Part shown: positions 55,834 to 64,000 of the stretch, in pieces
How the letters are laid out: each line of letters opens with the position of its first letter
Position numbering within the stretch: the first letter of the stretch is position 1
Assembly (NCBI RefSeq): GCF_015602705.1
Contig: NZ_CP059081.1
Span: 1,807,702 to 1,871,701, forward strand
Source: Acinetobacter lwoffii
GTDB taxonomy: Bacteria; Pseudomonadota; Gammaproteobacteria; Pseudomonadales; Moraxellaceae
Length of the DNA stretch: 64,000 nt
Reading direction: 5' to 3'
The notes under the pieces: generated by a model
The model's input: the letters and a program-made list of their open reading frames with translations, nothing else
Told to the model about the DNA's origin: nothing
Databases searched by the model: none
Program-made: the position numbers and the translations under genes

Positions 55834-56732
55834 CGGATTTTGTCAAAATCGTAGAGGTCGGGCCACGCGATGGCCTGCAAAATGAAAAAATACCTTTGAC
55901 ATTGGATGACCGGAAAAACCTGATTCTGGACCTGATGAAAACCGGTCTGCAGTCCATCGAAGTCGGCTCCTGCGTTTCAGCCAAATGGGTACCGCAAATG
56001 GCAGAAAGTGATGTGCTCTTTGCCAGCCTACCCCAAGATCCGAATATTCAGTTCAGTTTATTAACCCCAAACATGAAAGGTTTTGAATCGGCACTGGCTG
56101 TGGGTTGCAAGGAAGTGGCGGTATTTACTGCAGCTTCTGAAAGCTTTACCCGCAAAAACATCAACTGCTCGATTGATGAAAGCTTCGAGAAGTTTGCCGA
56201 TGTCATGGCAGCAGCCAAAGCCAATGATATTAAGGTACGTGGCTATGTTTCCTGCATGGTGGACTGTCCTTATGAAGGTGCCATTGATCCCAAGCAGGTG
56301 GTGAAAGTCACGCAGCGTTTGCTGGAGATGGGCTGCTATGAAGTGTCGTTGGGTGAAACCATTGGTACAGCAACACCGGATCGGGTAAGAAATGTCTGGG
56401 AGGCTTGTCTGGCTGAACTTGATACTAAAGTTTTGGCAGGTCATTTCCATAATACCTACGGCATGGCGATTGCCAATATTTATCAGTCACTGTTGCAAGG
56501 CATTCGGGTCTTTGACTCCTCCATTGCTGGACTGGGTGGCTGTCCTTATGCCCAAGGTGCATCTGGCAATGTCTCGACCGAAGACCTGTATTACCTGCTC
56601 TCGAATATGGGCTTTGAAACCGGTATTCAGCTAGATGCACTGATGCAGGCCAGTCGTAATATCAGTGAAGTCTTGCAGCGCAATAATCCATCCAATTATG
56701 CCAATGCCTACTGGCAAAAAGCCTGTGCTTAA
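55830..56732 (+). CDS. liuE: Hydroxymethylglutaryl-CoA lyase
   Basis: The protein has 300 residues. The TIM-barrel start VGPRDGLQNEK, the VSCMVDCPYEG strand, GHFHNTYGMAIAN with metal-binding His pair, and the signature loop GLGGCPYAQGASGN with the catalytic Cys mark HMG-CoA lyase. It splits HMG-CoA to acetyl-CoA and acetoacetate. It overlaps liuD by the ATGA motif, so the two are translationally coupled. Confidence 0.95.
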   Translation: MTDFVKIVEVGPRDGLQNEKIPLTLDDRKNLILDLMKTGLQSIEVGSCVSAKWVPQMAESDVLFASLPQDPNIQFSLLTPNMKGFESALAVGCKEVAVFTAASESFTRKNINCSIDESFEKFADVMAAAKANDIKVRGYVSCMVDCPYEGAIDPKQVVKVTQRLLEMGCYEVSLGETIGTATPDRVRNVWEACLAELDTKVLAGHFHNTYGMAIANIYQSLLQGIRVFDSSIAGLGGCPYAQGASGNVSTEDLYYLLSNMGFETGIQLDALMQASRNISEVLQRNNPSNYANAYWQKACA

Positions 56733-56782
56733 CAATAATCATGCTTGAGCAAAATAAACTTAAGCAACCCATAAGGATATAA

Positions 56783-56804
56783 ACAGCAGATTTAAGTCTG
56801 CTGT
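56783..56804 (+). promoter_or_regulatory. Hairpin between liuE and the CoA-transferase genes
   Basis: An 8-bp stem (ACAGCAGA with TCTGCTGT) and 6-nt loop are not followed by a T run. It could slow transcription, protect mRNA ends or mark a processing site rather than terminate. Confidence 0.45.
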
Positions 56805-56825
56805 AATAACAATAGAGGTGACAAG

Positions 56826-57530
56826 ATGTCAAACAAGGTTTATGACAGCGCTCAATCCGCCTTAAAGGATGTGGTGCAAGATGGTCATACTCTGGCTGTC
56901 GGTGGTTTCGGCCTATGTGGTATTCCAGAAGCTTTGATCACGGCCCTAAAAGAAACTGGTGCCAAAAATTTGACCTGTATTTCCAATAATGCCGGTGTAG
57001 ACGGCTTCGGTCTGGGGCTTTTACTGGAAACAAAACAGATTAAAAAAATGATCTCCTCTTATGTCGGTGAAAACAAGGAATTCGAACGTCAATATTTAAA
57101 TGGCGAACTGGAAGTTGAGCTGACCCCACAGGGTACACTGGCAGAAAAATTACGTGCTGGCGGTGCCGGTATTCCGGCTTTTTATACGGCGACGGGTGTA
57201 GGAACCGTGATCGCTGAAGGTAAGGATGTCCGTGAATTTAATGGCAAGTCTTATATTCTGGAAGAATCTTTAACAGCTGATGTTGCTCTGGTTAAAGCCT
57301 ATAAGGCCGATAAAGCCGGCAACCTGATTTTCCGTAAAACCGCCCAGAACTTTAATCCGGTCTGTGCCATGGCCGGCAAAATTACCATTGCTGAAGTCGA
57401 AGAGATTGTCGAAATTGGCGTGCTGGATCCGGACGAAATCCATCTTCCGGGAATTTATGTGAACCGGATAGTCCTGAATGCTCAACCGGAAAAACGTATT
57501 GAACAGATGACTTTAAAGGCGGAGGCTTGA
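56826..57530 (+). CDS. 3-oxoacid CoA-transferase subunit A
   Basis: The protein has 234 residues. The CoA-transferase alpha signature [23 protein letters not shown] is followed by [16 protein letters not shown] and [15 protein letters not shown]. It pairs with the next gene product to move CoA from succinyl-CoA to acetoacetate, making acetoacetyl-CoA from the product of LiuE. It is separated from liuE by 93 bases that contain a hairpin. Confidence 0.92.
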   Translation: MSNKVYDSAQSALKDVVQDGHTLAVGGFGLCGIPEALITALKETGAKNLTCISNNAGVDGFGLGLLLETKQIKKMISSYVGENKEFERQYLNGELEVELTPQGTLAEKLRAGGAGIPAFYTATGVGTVIAEGKDVREFNGKSYILEESLTADVALVKAYKADKAGNLIFRKTAQNFNPVCAMAGKITIAEVEEIVEIGVLDPDEIHLPGIYVNRIVLNAQPEKRIEQMTLKAEA

Positions 57531-57532
57531 TC

Positions 57533-58171
57533 ATGGCTTGGACACGTAATGAAATGGCGCAGCGCGCGGCACAAGAGCTTGAAGATGGTTTCTACGTCAA
57601 TCTAGGGATTGGCCTGCCGACGCTAGTCGCGAACTATATTCCGGAAAATATCAATGTCTGGCTGCAGTCGGAAAATGGCCTGCTGGGGATTGGCGAATTT
57701 CCAACCGAGGAGACAGTGGATGCCGACCTGATCAATGCCGGTAAACAGACGGTTACCGCGCGTAAAGGTGCTTCATTTTTCTCAAGTGCCGACTCCTTTG
57801 CCATGATCCGTGGCGGTCATGTCAATATTGCCATTCTGGGTGCTATGGAAGTGTCCGAAACTGGTGATCTGGCCAACTGGATGATTCCAGGCAAAAAGGT
57901 CAAAGGCATGGGCGGTGCCATGGATCTGGTCGCGGGTGTACAAAAGGTCGTGGTCTTGATGGAACACTGCGCCAAAGATGGTACACCGAAAATTGTACCG
58001 CAATGTAGCCTGCCCCTTACCGGCCAAGCTGTGGTGAACCGGATTATTACCGATCTCGGTGTACTGGATGTTACTCCTGATGGAATTCGACTGGTTGAAC
58101 TGGCACCAGAGGTAAGTTTTGAAGAGATTCAAAAAGTCACGGGGGTAGCGCTACTACGTAACGCTGCCTGA
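57533..58171 (+). CDS. 3-oxoacid CoA-transferase subunit B
   Basis: With ATG 57533 the product has 212 residues; a TTG six bases earlier is less likely since GGAGG at 57521-57525 fits the ATG. The beta-subunit signature is [21 protein letters not shown] with [14 protein letters not shown], where Glu in SENG is the catalytic residue that forms the acyl-enzyme. The start lies 2 bases after the subunit A stop, giving equal expression. A strong terminator follows. Confidence 0.93.
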   Translation: MAWTRNEMAQRAAQELEDGFYVNLGIGLPTLVANYIPENINVWLQSENGLLGIGEFPTEETVDADLINAGKQTVTARKGASFFSSADSFAMIRGGHVNIAILGAMEVSETGDLANWMIPGKKVKGMGGAMDLVAGVQKVVVLMEHCAKDGTPKIVPQCSLPLTGQAVVNRIITDLGVLDVTPDGIRLVELAPEVSFEEIQKVTGVALLRNAA

Positions 58172-58178
58172 TCCAGCC

Positions 58179-58214
58179 AGCCCTTAAGAATGAAGCATCT
58201 TAAGGGCTTTTTTA
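58179..58214 (+). terminator. Terminator of the leucine/CoA-transferase operon
   Basis: An 11-bp stem (AGCCCTTAAGA with TCTTAAGGGCT), an 8-nt loop and a T6 run, 8 bases after the subunit B stop. The transporter gene that follows therefore needs its own promoter or readthrough. Confidence 0.87.
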
Positions 58215-58267
58215 TATATAGCTGTTTCATTTCAAAATAATAATCGCAGAATAAATGGATTTTAACC

Positions 58268-59680
58268 ATGCAAACTCAACAAAATATTTTGCAGCGCTTC
58301 GCCTTGCGCGTCAGCGACTGGTCTGAAAAATGGTTTCCGGATTCTTATATTTTTGCCCTGCTTGGCGTCATCATTGTGGCGATTGCCGCCATCGGAATTG
58401 GTGCACCCGCACAGGATGTCGCGATTTCCTTTGGAGACGGCTTCTGGAGCCTGATCCCCTTTACCTTGCAGATGTGCATGCTGATCGTGGTCGGTTATGT
58501 GGTTTCCGTATCTAAGCCTGTCCAGCTTCTGATCCAGAAAATGGCGCGCCTGCCACATTCCGGTCGTGGTGCGATTGTCCTGGTCGCCACGGTCAGCCTG
58601 TTAATTTCTCTGATTAATTGGGCCATGAGTACTGTACTGACTGCACTTCTAGTAATTGCACTGGCACAGCGTAAAGAGCTGAACATGGATTACCGCGCTG
58701 CTGCGGCTGCTGCGATTATCGGAATGGGTGCGACCTGGGCGCTGGGCATCAGTTCTTCTGCTGCACAGTTACAGGCCAATAAAAGCAGTTTACCCGAACC
58801 GATCTATAATCTGACGGGCGTGATTCCATTTACTGAGACTATTTTCTTGCCACAGTCTATGATCATGACGGCGGTACTGATTGTAGCTTCAATTGCAATT
58901 GCTTACTGGTCAGCTCCTAAAGGCTCTGACATTAAAACCATTGAACACTTCCCGATTCAGATTGAAGAAGAAAAAACGGAAGTATCTGCCGAAAAAAGAC
59001 CGGGGGATTGGCTGGAAAATTCACCCATTTTAAGCATTCTGATTGTGATTCTGGGCGCAGTCTGGATGTTTAACGAATTTTCCAAAAGCAATCCGATTCT
59101 GGCCATTTCCAGCTTAAATACCTATAACTTTATCTTTCTGATTTTGGGCGTGGCCTTGCACGGTACACCACGAAATTTTCTGAATGCAGTTTCAAAGGCC
59201 GTTCCGGCTATTTCAGGGGTACTGATCCAGTTTCCACTGTATGGCAGTATTGCCTTTATGATGACCAATGCGCTAAACCCGGCCGATCTGTCCTTGTCAC
59301 ATTACATTGCCGAGTTCTTTGTTTCCATTGCCTCACAGGAAACCTTTGCCATTGTGATGGGCTTATACTCGGCGATTCTGGGTTTCTTTATTCCATCCGG
59401 TGGAGGCAAATGGATTATCGAAGCACCCTATGTGATGCAGGCTGCGCATGACCTGAAAGTGCATCTGGGCTGGTCGGTGCAGATTTATAATGCGGCAGAA
59501 GCCTTGCCCAACCTGATTAATCCATTCTTTATGTTGCCGATGTTGGGTATCCTGAAACTGAAAGCTAAAGATGTGATTGGATTCACGGTGACCCAGCTGA
59601 TTTTCCATCTGCCTTTGGTACTGTTCCTGCTCTGGTTCCTAGGAAGAACGCTGACCTACAGCCCGCCGGTATTTTCTTAA
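58268..59680 (+). CDS. atoE: Short-chain fatty acid transporter, AtoE family
   Basis: The protein has 470 residues with about 10-12 membrane segments. It has the AtoE-type pattern with WSEKWFPDSYIFALLGVIIVAI near the start and IPSGGGKWIIEAPYVM, a conserved signature, about 380. The family moves short-chain fatty acids such as acetoacetate or butyrate. Its place after the CoA-transferase genes matches the ato gene set of E. coli. It lies beyond a terminator and ends at another. Confidence 0.87.
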   Translation: MQTQQNILQRFALRVSDWSEKWFPDSYIFALLGVIIVAIAAIGIGAPAQDVAISFGDGFWSLIPFTLQMCMLIVVGYVVSVSKPVQLLIQKMARLPHSGRGAIVLVATVSLLISLINWAMSTVLTALLVIALAQRKELNMDYRAAAAAAIIGMGATWALGISSSAAQLQANKSSLPEPIYNLTGVIPFTETIFLPQSMIMTAVLIVASIAIAYWSAPKGSDIKTIEHFPIQIEEEKTEVSAEKRPGDWLENSPILSILIVILGAVWMFNEFSKSNPILAISSLNTYNFIFLILGVALHGTPRNFLNAVSKAVPAISGVLIQFPLYGSIAFMMTNALNPADLSLSHYIAEFFVSIASQETFAIVMGLYSAILGFFIPSGGGKWIIEAPYVMQAAHDLKVHLGWSVQIYNAAEALPNLINPFFMLPMLGILKLKAKDVIGFTVTQLIFHLPLVLFLLWFLGRTLTYSPPVFS

Positions 59681-59690
59681 TTCAAAACAA

Positions 59691-59720
59691 TAAAAAAGGA
59701 CGAAAATTCGTCCTTTTTTA
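59691..59720. terminator. Bidirectional terminator
   Basis: An AAAAAAGGACGAA/TTCGTCCTTTTTT stem lies between the convergent transporter and OmpA-family genes. Confidence 0.87.
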
Positions 59721-59734
59721 TTTAGGCCGCTCTC

Positions 59735-61213
59735 TTAATTTCCTGTCTTCTCAACTACACCTTCATCATCTACTTCACGAACAATTCCCGTTTCGGTATT
59801 CACGACCTCAAAGGTCACGCGACGGTTCTGAAACTGTCCGGCAGGTGTGGCATTGGGTTCAACCGGCTGATCCTCTCCCATGCCAACTGCCTGTAACTGT
59901 GCAGGATTGACCCCTTTTCCAACGAGATAACTGGTAATCGCTTGAGCTCGTTGCACAGACAGCACCTTATTTTCTGCTTCACTACCCTGAGCATCGGCAT
60001 GTCCTGTAACCTTCAGAATGACATGCGGTGCTCGTTGCAATAATGCAGCAGCCTGATCCAGCACCAATTTATTGACCTCGGGAACTTCAGTCGATGCCGT
60101 ATCAAAATTAATGATCTGTAAATTCAGTGCAGTCGCCACATCCAGCGCTTTAACATTATCGGTCTTGATACTGGCCAAGGCTTGTTCTGCCTCACTATTG
60201 GCGGTATTAATCACGTCACTTCTATTGAGCGGCTGCTGGGTCACCACTGTGACATTTTTGGCCAGACTACGAATTTGTGCTGCCAGACGCTCGGCCTCTG
60301 CATTGGTTGCTGCACGCACTGAAACCTGATTGCCAATCCAGTCAAGTGACACATTTGGCATTCCCTGCATTGTTCTCAACACAGTCGGAATAGTATCCTG
60401 ATCAATAAATTCTGAATGATAAACCTCACTGCTCAGCGCCCCACAACCAATATTATAATTAAAGATCTGTTTGATCTCGTTTTGCAAAATTTCCATATAC
60501 TGCGGATTATTCAGCTGTAATTGACAACTGACAATTTCGCCATTACTGCCTGTACTTAATCGCAAGGATGCAGGCTGAGCTGCAGCAACTTCACTGGTCG
60601 CTTGGGTATTTGAATCTTCAACATCATCCTGCATGCAGCTACGAACCAAAAACAGGATCAAACCCGCCAGAATCAGAAAAATAATAAACGGCCATAAAAA
60701 GCCGGTTTTTCTCTCTTCCTGAACAATGATGGTCTGCTCCGCCAATACAGGTTCCTGATTTAAATTCTGCCCTGCCAAGGGTGAAACTCCAAGCGCTGCC
60801 AGAATAGGGCCAGCCCAAACGGGTAATGCGCGCTGAATCGAATCGGCGTGGGTTTCCAGCAAATGGCTAATCGCTTCCGGACTTGAAGCACCCGCTTCGG
60901 TCTGTAAAAAATTCATGGTCGGTACAATTGACCGGTTCAAGGTATGCTCTATTTCATCTTGTGGCGCGCTCTGATCCACTTGATCCAGAAACTGCTGCTT
61001 GAGTGCCGGATTTGCATTGAATAATTCATGAATTTTTGGATTAAGTTGCTGACCAAGATTCTCAATCCAGGCGGGACGTGCACGCAATATACTTAAAAAT
61101 ATGGGATAGAATTGAGCCAAAGCTTGATCTTTGGCAAATAAATGCTCGGTTTCACCTTGAAGCACAATCGCCGTAACATCGCTTTTTAAGCGTTCTATAA
61201 AGTCTATATTCAT
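59735..61213 (-). CDS. OmpA-family envelope protein with single membrane anchor
   Basis: With ATG 61213 the product has 492 residues. A helical cytoplasmic part (1-170) precedes one membrane helix (about 179-198, GFLWPFIIFLILAGLILFLV). A middle BON-like region (about 225-330) follows, and a C-terminal OmpA peptidoglycan-binding domain (about 360-475) has VTGHADAQGSEAENKVLSVQRAQAITSYLV and NRRVTFEV. The overall plan resembles ArfA/OmpATb-type proteins. It probably ties the inner membrane to peptidoglycan. Exact role unknown. Confidence 0.78.
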   Translation of the reverse strand: MNIDFIERLKSDVTAIVLQGETEHLFAKDQALAQFYPIFLSILRARPAWIENLGQQLNPKIHELFNANPALKQQFLDQVDQSAPQDEIEHTLNRSIVPTMNFLQTEAGASSPEAISHLLETHADSIQRALPVWAGPILAALGVSPLAGQNLNQEPVLAEQTIIVQEERKTGFLWPFIIFLILAGLILFLVRSCMQDDVEDSNTQATSEVAAAQPASLRLSTGSNGEIVSCQLQLNNPQYMEILQNEIKQIFNYNIGCGALSSEVYHSEFIDQDTIPTVLRTMQGMPNVSLDWIGNQVSVRAATNAEAERLAAQIRSLAKNVTVVTQQPLNRSDVINTANSEAEQALASIKTDNVKALDVATALNLQIINFDTASTEVPEVNKLVLDQAAALLQRAPHVILKVTGHADAQGSEAENKVLSVQRAQAITSYLVGKGVNPAQLQAVGMGEDQPVEPNATPAGQFQNRRVTFEVVNTETGIVREVDDEGVVEKTGN

Positions 61214-61359
61214 AATCGTCACCATTCTTTTGATTTTTCTAATGTTTAATATTTAATCAGTGTAACGATCCCCATTTTTTGAAAATGTAAATAATTGTAT
61301 GAATATCATAAAGTTTCACTGTTTTTGTTGAGTACTCATTTTACCAACACAAAATTTAA

Positions 61360-61391
61360 AAAATAAAAAAAGCCAGCCGAAGCTGACTTTT
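61360..61391 (-). terminator. Terminator after the PyrC-like gene (UUCG loop)
   Basis: On the minus strand AAAAGTCAGC pairs with GCTGGCTTTT (one G-U pair) around TTCG, followed by a long T run. Confidence 0.8.
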
Positions 61392-61407
61392 ATAAAATTG
61401 GGATCAT

Positions 61408-62643
61408 TTAAGCAGCAAAAGTTTGAACCACTTTACCCAGCACTTTTTGATTAATTAGCGGGGTATTTTTACCTTGTGACACGATGCTTTCTTTATTCAG
61501 GGTCCATTCCAGTTCCGGATCTAGCAGCACCCAGCCTGATTCATTTATCCATCGATCTGCCATTTGTGCAACACGAGCCGGAGCTAGGGTCACTTTTTCC
61601 ACCCATTCCAGTGGAGTCAACAACCCCTCACGAATCAATTGCAGACCAAAAGGCACATAGGTATCAAAAGCAGTGAAACCTGGCTGCGTTTCAGCAAACG
61701 GCGCCATTTTCGCAGAGCTGCTTAGCGGTTCATGATGAGTACAAATCGCATCAATCACACCTGATTTTACACCCTGACGCAGTAATTCTTTGTCCTGTTC
61801 AGAACGAAGCGGTGGACGCACATGTGCAAGAGAGTTAAATCCATCAATCAAATGATCAGTTAAATGTAACTGATGCATGGCCACATCACAGGTCACCGGT
61901 AAGCCTTTTTCCTTGGCAATACGGATCAATTCCACCGAAGCACCACAAGACAACAGACCAAAGTGTGCTCGTACTTTGGTTGATTCAATCATCAACAGAT
62001 ATTTGGCAATCGCCACGGTTTCAGCCAGTGCCGGAATCATCGGCAAGCCCTGACGTGATGCAATAAACCCTTCATGCACACAGCCGTCTTTGGCAATTTG
62101 TGGTTCTTCCGCATAGAACACCACCGTCAGGTCTAAGCCTGCAGCATATTCAAGGGTACGCAGTACCACATCATCATTGGCAAACGGCGCACTGGCATTG
62201 GAAACCGCAGTACAACCGCCCTTTTTCAAGCCCGCCATATTTGCCGGTTGTTGACCATTTAAGCCTTGGGTTTGCGCACCAATCACTTGAAGATAGATCC
62301 CACCATCCAGCATGGCTTTTTCGACCAGACCGTGAATCAGCGCACCATTATCTTGTACGATTGGCTTTGAATCGGGTGGCGTAAATACGTGCAAAATGCC
62401 ATTTTCACGTGCCGCTTTTCCTTCAGACTTAAGCGTACCGTGTTGCTGTTGACCCGGTTCACGTAAACGCGCACACAAATCGACCATGGTTGGCATTAAC
62501 CATTTGCCTTGACCATCAATCGTTTCAGAGACGTCTGCTGTTTCTGCAACGAATTTTCCATTTTCCAGATACACGGTCTGGATAGAATTAGTGTTTTGGA
62601 TCGGATCAAGAACACGGACATTTTCAATTTTTACAATAGTCAT
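61408..62643 (-). CDS. pyrC': Dihydroorotase-like protein, catalytically degenerate (PyrC')
   Basis: The protein has 411 residues of the long (type I) dihydroorotase length. The metal-binding strand that normally reads DxHxHxR is VDLCARLREPG (Asp55, Arg59, Arg61), so both His are missing. Later landmarks such as ICTHHEPL remain partly. In Pseudomonas an inactive PyrC' of this kind is needed for assembly of the PyrB dodecamer. It lies 10 bases after pyrB, so the same structural role is likely. A separate active pyrC must exist elsewhere. Confidence 0.88.
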   Translation of the reverse strand: MTIVKIENVRVLDPIQNTNSIQTVYLENGKFVAETADVSETIDGQGKWLMPTMVDLCARLREPGQQQHGTLKSEGKAARENGILHVFTPPDSKPIVQDNGALIHGLVEKAMLDGGIYLQVIGAQTQGLNGQQPANMAGLKKGGCTAVSNASAPFANDDVVLRTLEYAAGLDLTVVFYAEEPQIAKDGCVHEGFIASRQGLPMIPALAETVAIAKYLLMIESTKVRAHFGLLSCGASVELIRIAKEKGLPVTCDVAMHQLHLTDHLIDGFNSLAHVRPPLRSEQDKELLRQGVKSGVIDAICTHHEPLSSSAKMAPFAETQPGFTAFDTYVPFGLQLIREGLLTPLEWVEKVTLAPARVAQMADRWINESGWVLLDPELEWTLNKESIVSQGKNTPLINQKVLGKVVQTFAA

Positions 62644-62653
62644 GACTTATTCC

Positions 62654-63670
62654 TTAACCCGCAATCGCTTCAATCAAACCTTGTTCTTGTAACTGGCCTT
62701 GCATCGATAAAGCCAACACCGCCATACGCACGGCAATACCATTGGTCACCTGCTTCAAAATCACAGATTGCGGACCATCCGCAATACTTGAGTCGATTTC
62801 AACCCCACGGTTCATTGGTCCCGGATGCATCACGATACAATCCGGTTTGGCCATGGCAAGACGTTCTTTATTCAAGCCATACATTTTGTAGAACTCTGCT
62901 TGCGAGGCCAGTGCCGGAGAATCAATACGCTCGTTTTGAATACGTAAGGTAATGATCACGTCGCAGTCTTTGATGCCGTCTTCCATATTGTTAAATAGAC
63001 GAACACCATCGCCATATTCTTCAAAACCCAATGGCAGCAAGGTATTCGGTGCAATCACCCGGATATCCTGGCAACCTAAAGTTTGCAAGGCAGCCACATC
63101 TGAACGCGCGACACGTGAATGCTTGATATCGCCAATAATGGCAATCGACATTTCTTCGAATTTTTTATTGGTTTCGCGGCGAATGGTCAGCATGTCCAGC
63201 ATCGCTTGAGTCGGATGCGCATGACGGCCATCACCGGCATTAATAATTGCCACTGTTGGACAGACATCCTTGGCAATAAAATGCGCTGCCCCTGAAGATG
63301 AATGACGCACCACGAAAATATCGGCCGCCATGGCTTCCAGATTCCATAAGGTGTCACGCAGGGTTTCACCTTTGGAAGTACTCGAACGGGCAATATCGAT
63401 ATTGAGAACGTTGGCAGAAAGGCGCTTGGCAGCGGCTTCAAAGGTGGTGCGGGTACGGGTTGAATTTTCGAAGAACAGGTTCATCACCGTTTTGCCTTCG
63501 AGCAAATTATTGGTGATCAGCTGATTTTGGTCATTAAAAAAGGACTGTGCAGTGTCCAATATTTTTGTCAGGGTTTCTTTAGAAAGACCTTCGATGGTCA
63601 AGAAGTGTTTTAGATTACCTTCTTTATTGAGTTGAATCTGGCTCGGTGTATGCAATGCCGCCAAGTGCAT
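62654..63670 (-). CDS. pyrB: Aspartate carbamoyltransferase catalytic subunit
   Basis: The protein has 338 residues. The carbamoyl-phosphate loop is [19 protein letters not shown], followed by [51 protein letters not shown] and [13 protein letters not shown]. It makes N-carbamoylaspartate in pyrimidine synthesis. An AAGGAATCTCTC site precedes the ATG. It is first in the pyrB-pyrC' pair; no pyrI is seen, as expected for this class. Confidence 0.95.
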   Translation of the reverse strand: MHLAALHTPSQIQLNKEGNLKHFLTIEGLSKETLTKILDTAQSFFNDQNQLITNNLLEGKTVMNLFFENSTRTRTTFEAAAKRLSANVLNIDIARSSTSKGETLRDTLWNLEAMAADIFVVRHSSSGAAHFIAKDVCPTVAIINAGDGRHAHPTQAMLDMLTIRRETNKKFEEMSIAIIGDIKHSRVARSDVAALQTLGCQDIRVIAPNTLLPLGFEEYGDGVRLFNNMEDGIKDCDVIITLRIQNERIDSPALASQAEFYKMYGLNKERLAMAKPDCIVMHPGPMNRGVEIDSSIADGPQSVILKQVTNGIAVRMAVLALSMQGQLQEQGLIEAIAG

Positions 63671-63894
63671 GAGAGATTCCTTATGCGTTAAGTCAACATA
63701 TTATACAGAGATTGGCGAATTTTTATAGTTGGCCATGCTGCTACTTGTACAAAAAGCATCTGAACAATAAAAATAAAAAATCAGATTCCTTTGTATTTTT
63801 TCAATAACATAATTTAACCCGATTTGCATCTTGCTGATTTTAAGTACAAAACCAACGGGCGCTTCAGTCTGGAGCATTCACACCCATCTCAGGT

Positions 63895-64000
63895 TTAACG
63901 CAGTGCACCAATATAACGATGTGACACCTGTGCACGATAGATATCGTCTTCATCCGGTTCGACCGAGATCAGCCCTTCCTGCTGGCTTGGGTGTGCAGAT
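63895..64000 (-). CDS. C-terminal end of an unrecognised protein (cut by window edge)
   Basis: The minus-strand frame from the window edge ends at TAA (63895-63897) after 34 codons. The tail includes EGLISVEPDEDDIYRAQVSHRYIG, which looks like genuine coding sequence. I cannot assign a family from this short piece. It lies upstream of pyrB on the same strand, about 225 bases away. Confidence 0.55.
   Translation of the reverse strand, partial: SAHPSQQEGLISVEPDEDDIYRAQVSHRYIGALR

Noticed and set aside
1..64000. CRISPR array, toxin-antitoxin pair or phage-defence island
   Set aside because: No regular spaced repeats, cas genes or recognisable defence gene clusters were seen in either strand.

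Overview
The window looks like chromosomal DNA of an Acinetobacter species (Gammaproteobacteria, Moraxellaceae). The basis is overall protein character, AT-rich intergenic DNA and the neighbourhoods present: tsaD divergent from rpsU-yqeY, cvpA-purF beside pyrD and detached gspL/gspM genes, an inactive dihydroorotase paralogue behind pyrB, and a complete leucine-degradation operon. The species cannot be set from the sequence alone. GC content was judged by eye, not counted.

Layout. Positions 1-9850 carry a CHAD-protein tail and a complete CYTH-CHAD protein (polyphosphate/triphosphate-linked domains), a DUF3144 protein with a His-rich tail, an amidohydrolase, a large exported M16 protease, a PhzF protein, a flavin reductase and glyoxalase II. 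Positions 9850-13600 are gene-poor and AT-rich, with a YkvA protein, two small unknown genes and a minus-strand tRNA block. That block contains a perfect 390-bp duplication (tRNA-Leu, tRNA-Trp, tRNA-Leu) flanking a tRNA-Leu(CAG). Positions 13600-20030 hold an atypical protein kinase overlapping a patatin-type lipase, a DUF815 ATPase, a DUF6176-like protein, a lipoprotein and a GAF-GGDEF cyclase. A complete 1269-bp IS4-family element (20192-21460) with a 10-bp target duplication sits inside what was the terminator of tsaD.

Positions 21490-38540 are mostly housekeeping: tsaD, rpsU, yqeY, a BepA-like protease, a hydroxyacid dehydrogenase with a possible DNA polymerase III psi subunit, a protease-like membrane protein with a broken zinc motif, purF, cvpA, pyrD, gspM, gspL, sixA, gpsA, a nitroreductase, a lipoprotein, an RhlB-like helicase and a cold-shock protein. 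Positions 38900-47350 carry a TusA-like protein, rpoH, a DUF423 protein, thiS-thiG, a glutathione transferase, a SulP transporter, trmB, a DUF2520 oxidoreductase, a thioesterase and a methyltransferase.

Positions 47630-59680 are a catabolic island: an acyl-CoA ligase and a TetR regulator on the minus strand, diverging from liuA-liuB-liuC-liuD-liuE, then both subunits of a 3-oxoacid CoA-transferase and an AtoE-like transporter. Together they can take isovaleryl-CoA to acetyl-CoA and acetoacetate, activate the acetoacetate, and probably move short-chain acids. A palindrome in the divergent region overlaps a plausible liuA -35 box and is a candidate operator. The window closes with an OmpA-type envelope protein, the inactive pyrC-like gene, pyrB and the tail of an unrecognised gene.

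I saw no CRISPR array, prophage, phage-defence island or clearly new multigene system. The most unusual items are the duplicated tRNA module with its odd tRNA-Trp body, the IS inside a terminator, the degenerate M48 protein and the atypical kinase coupled to a patatin lipase.
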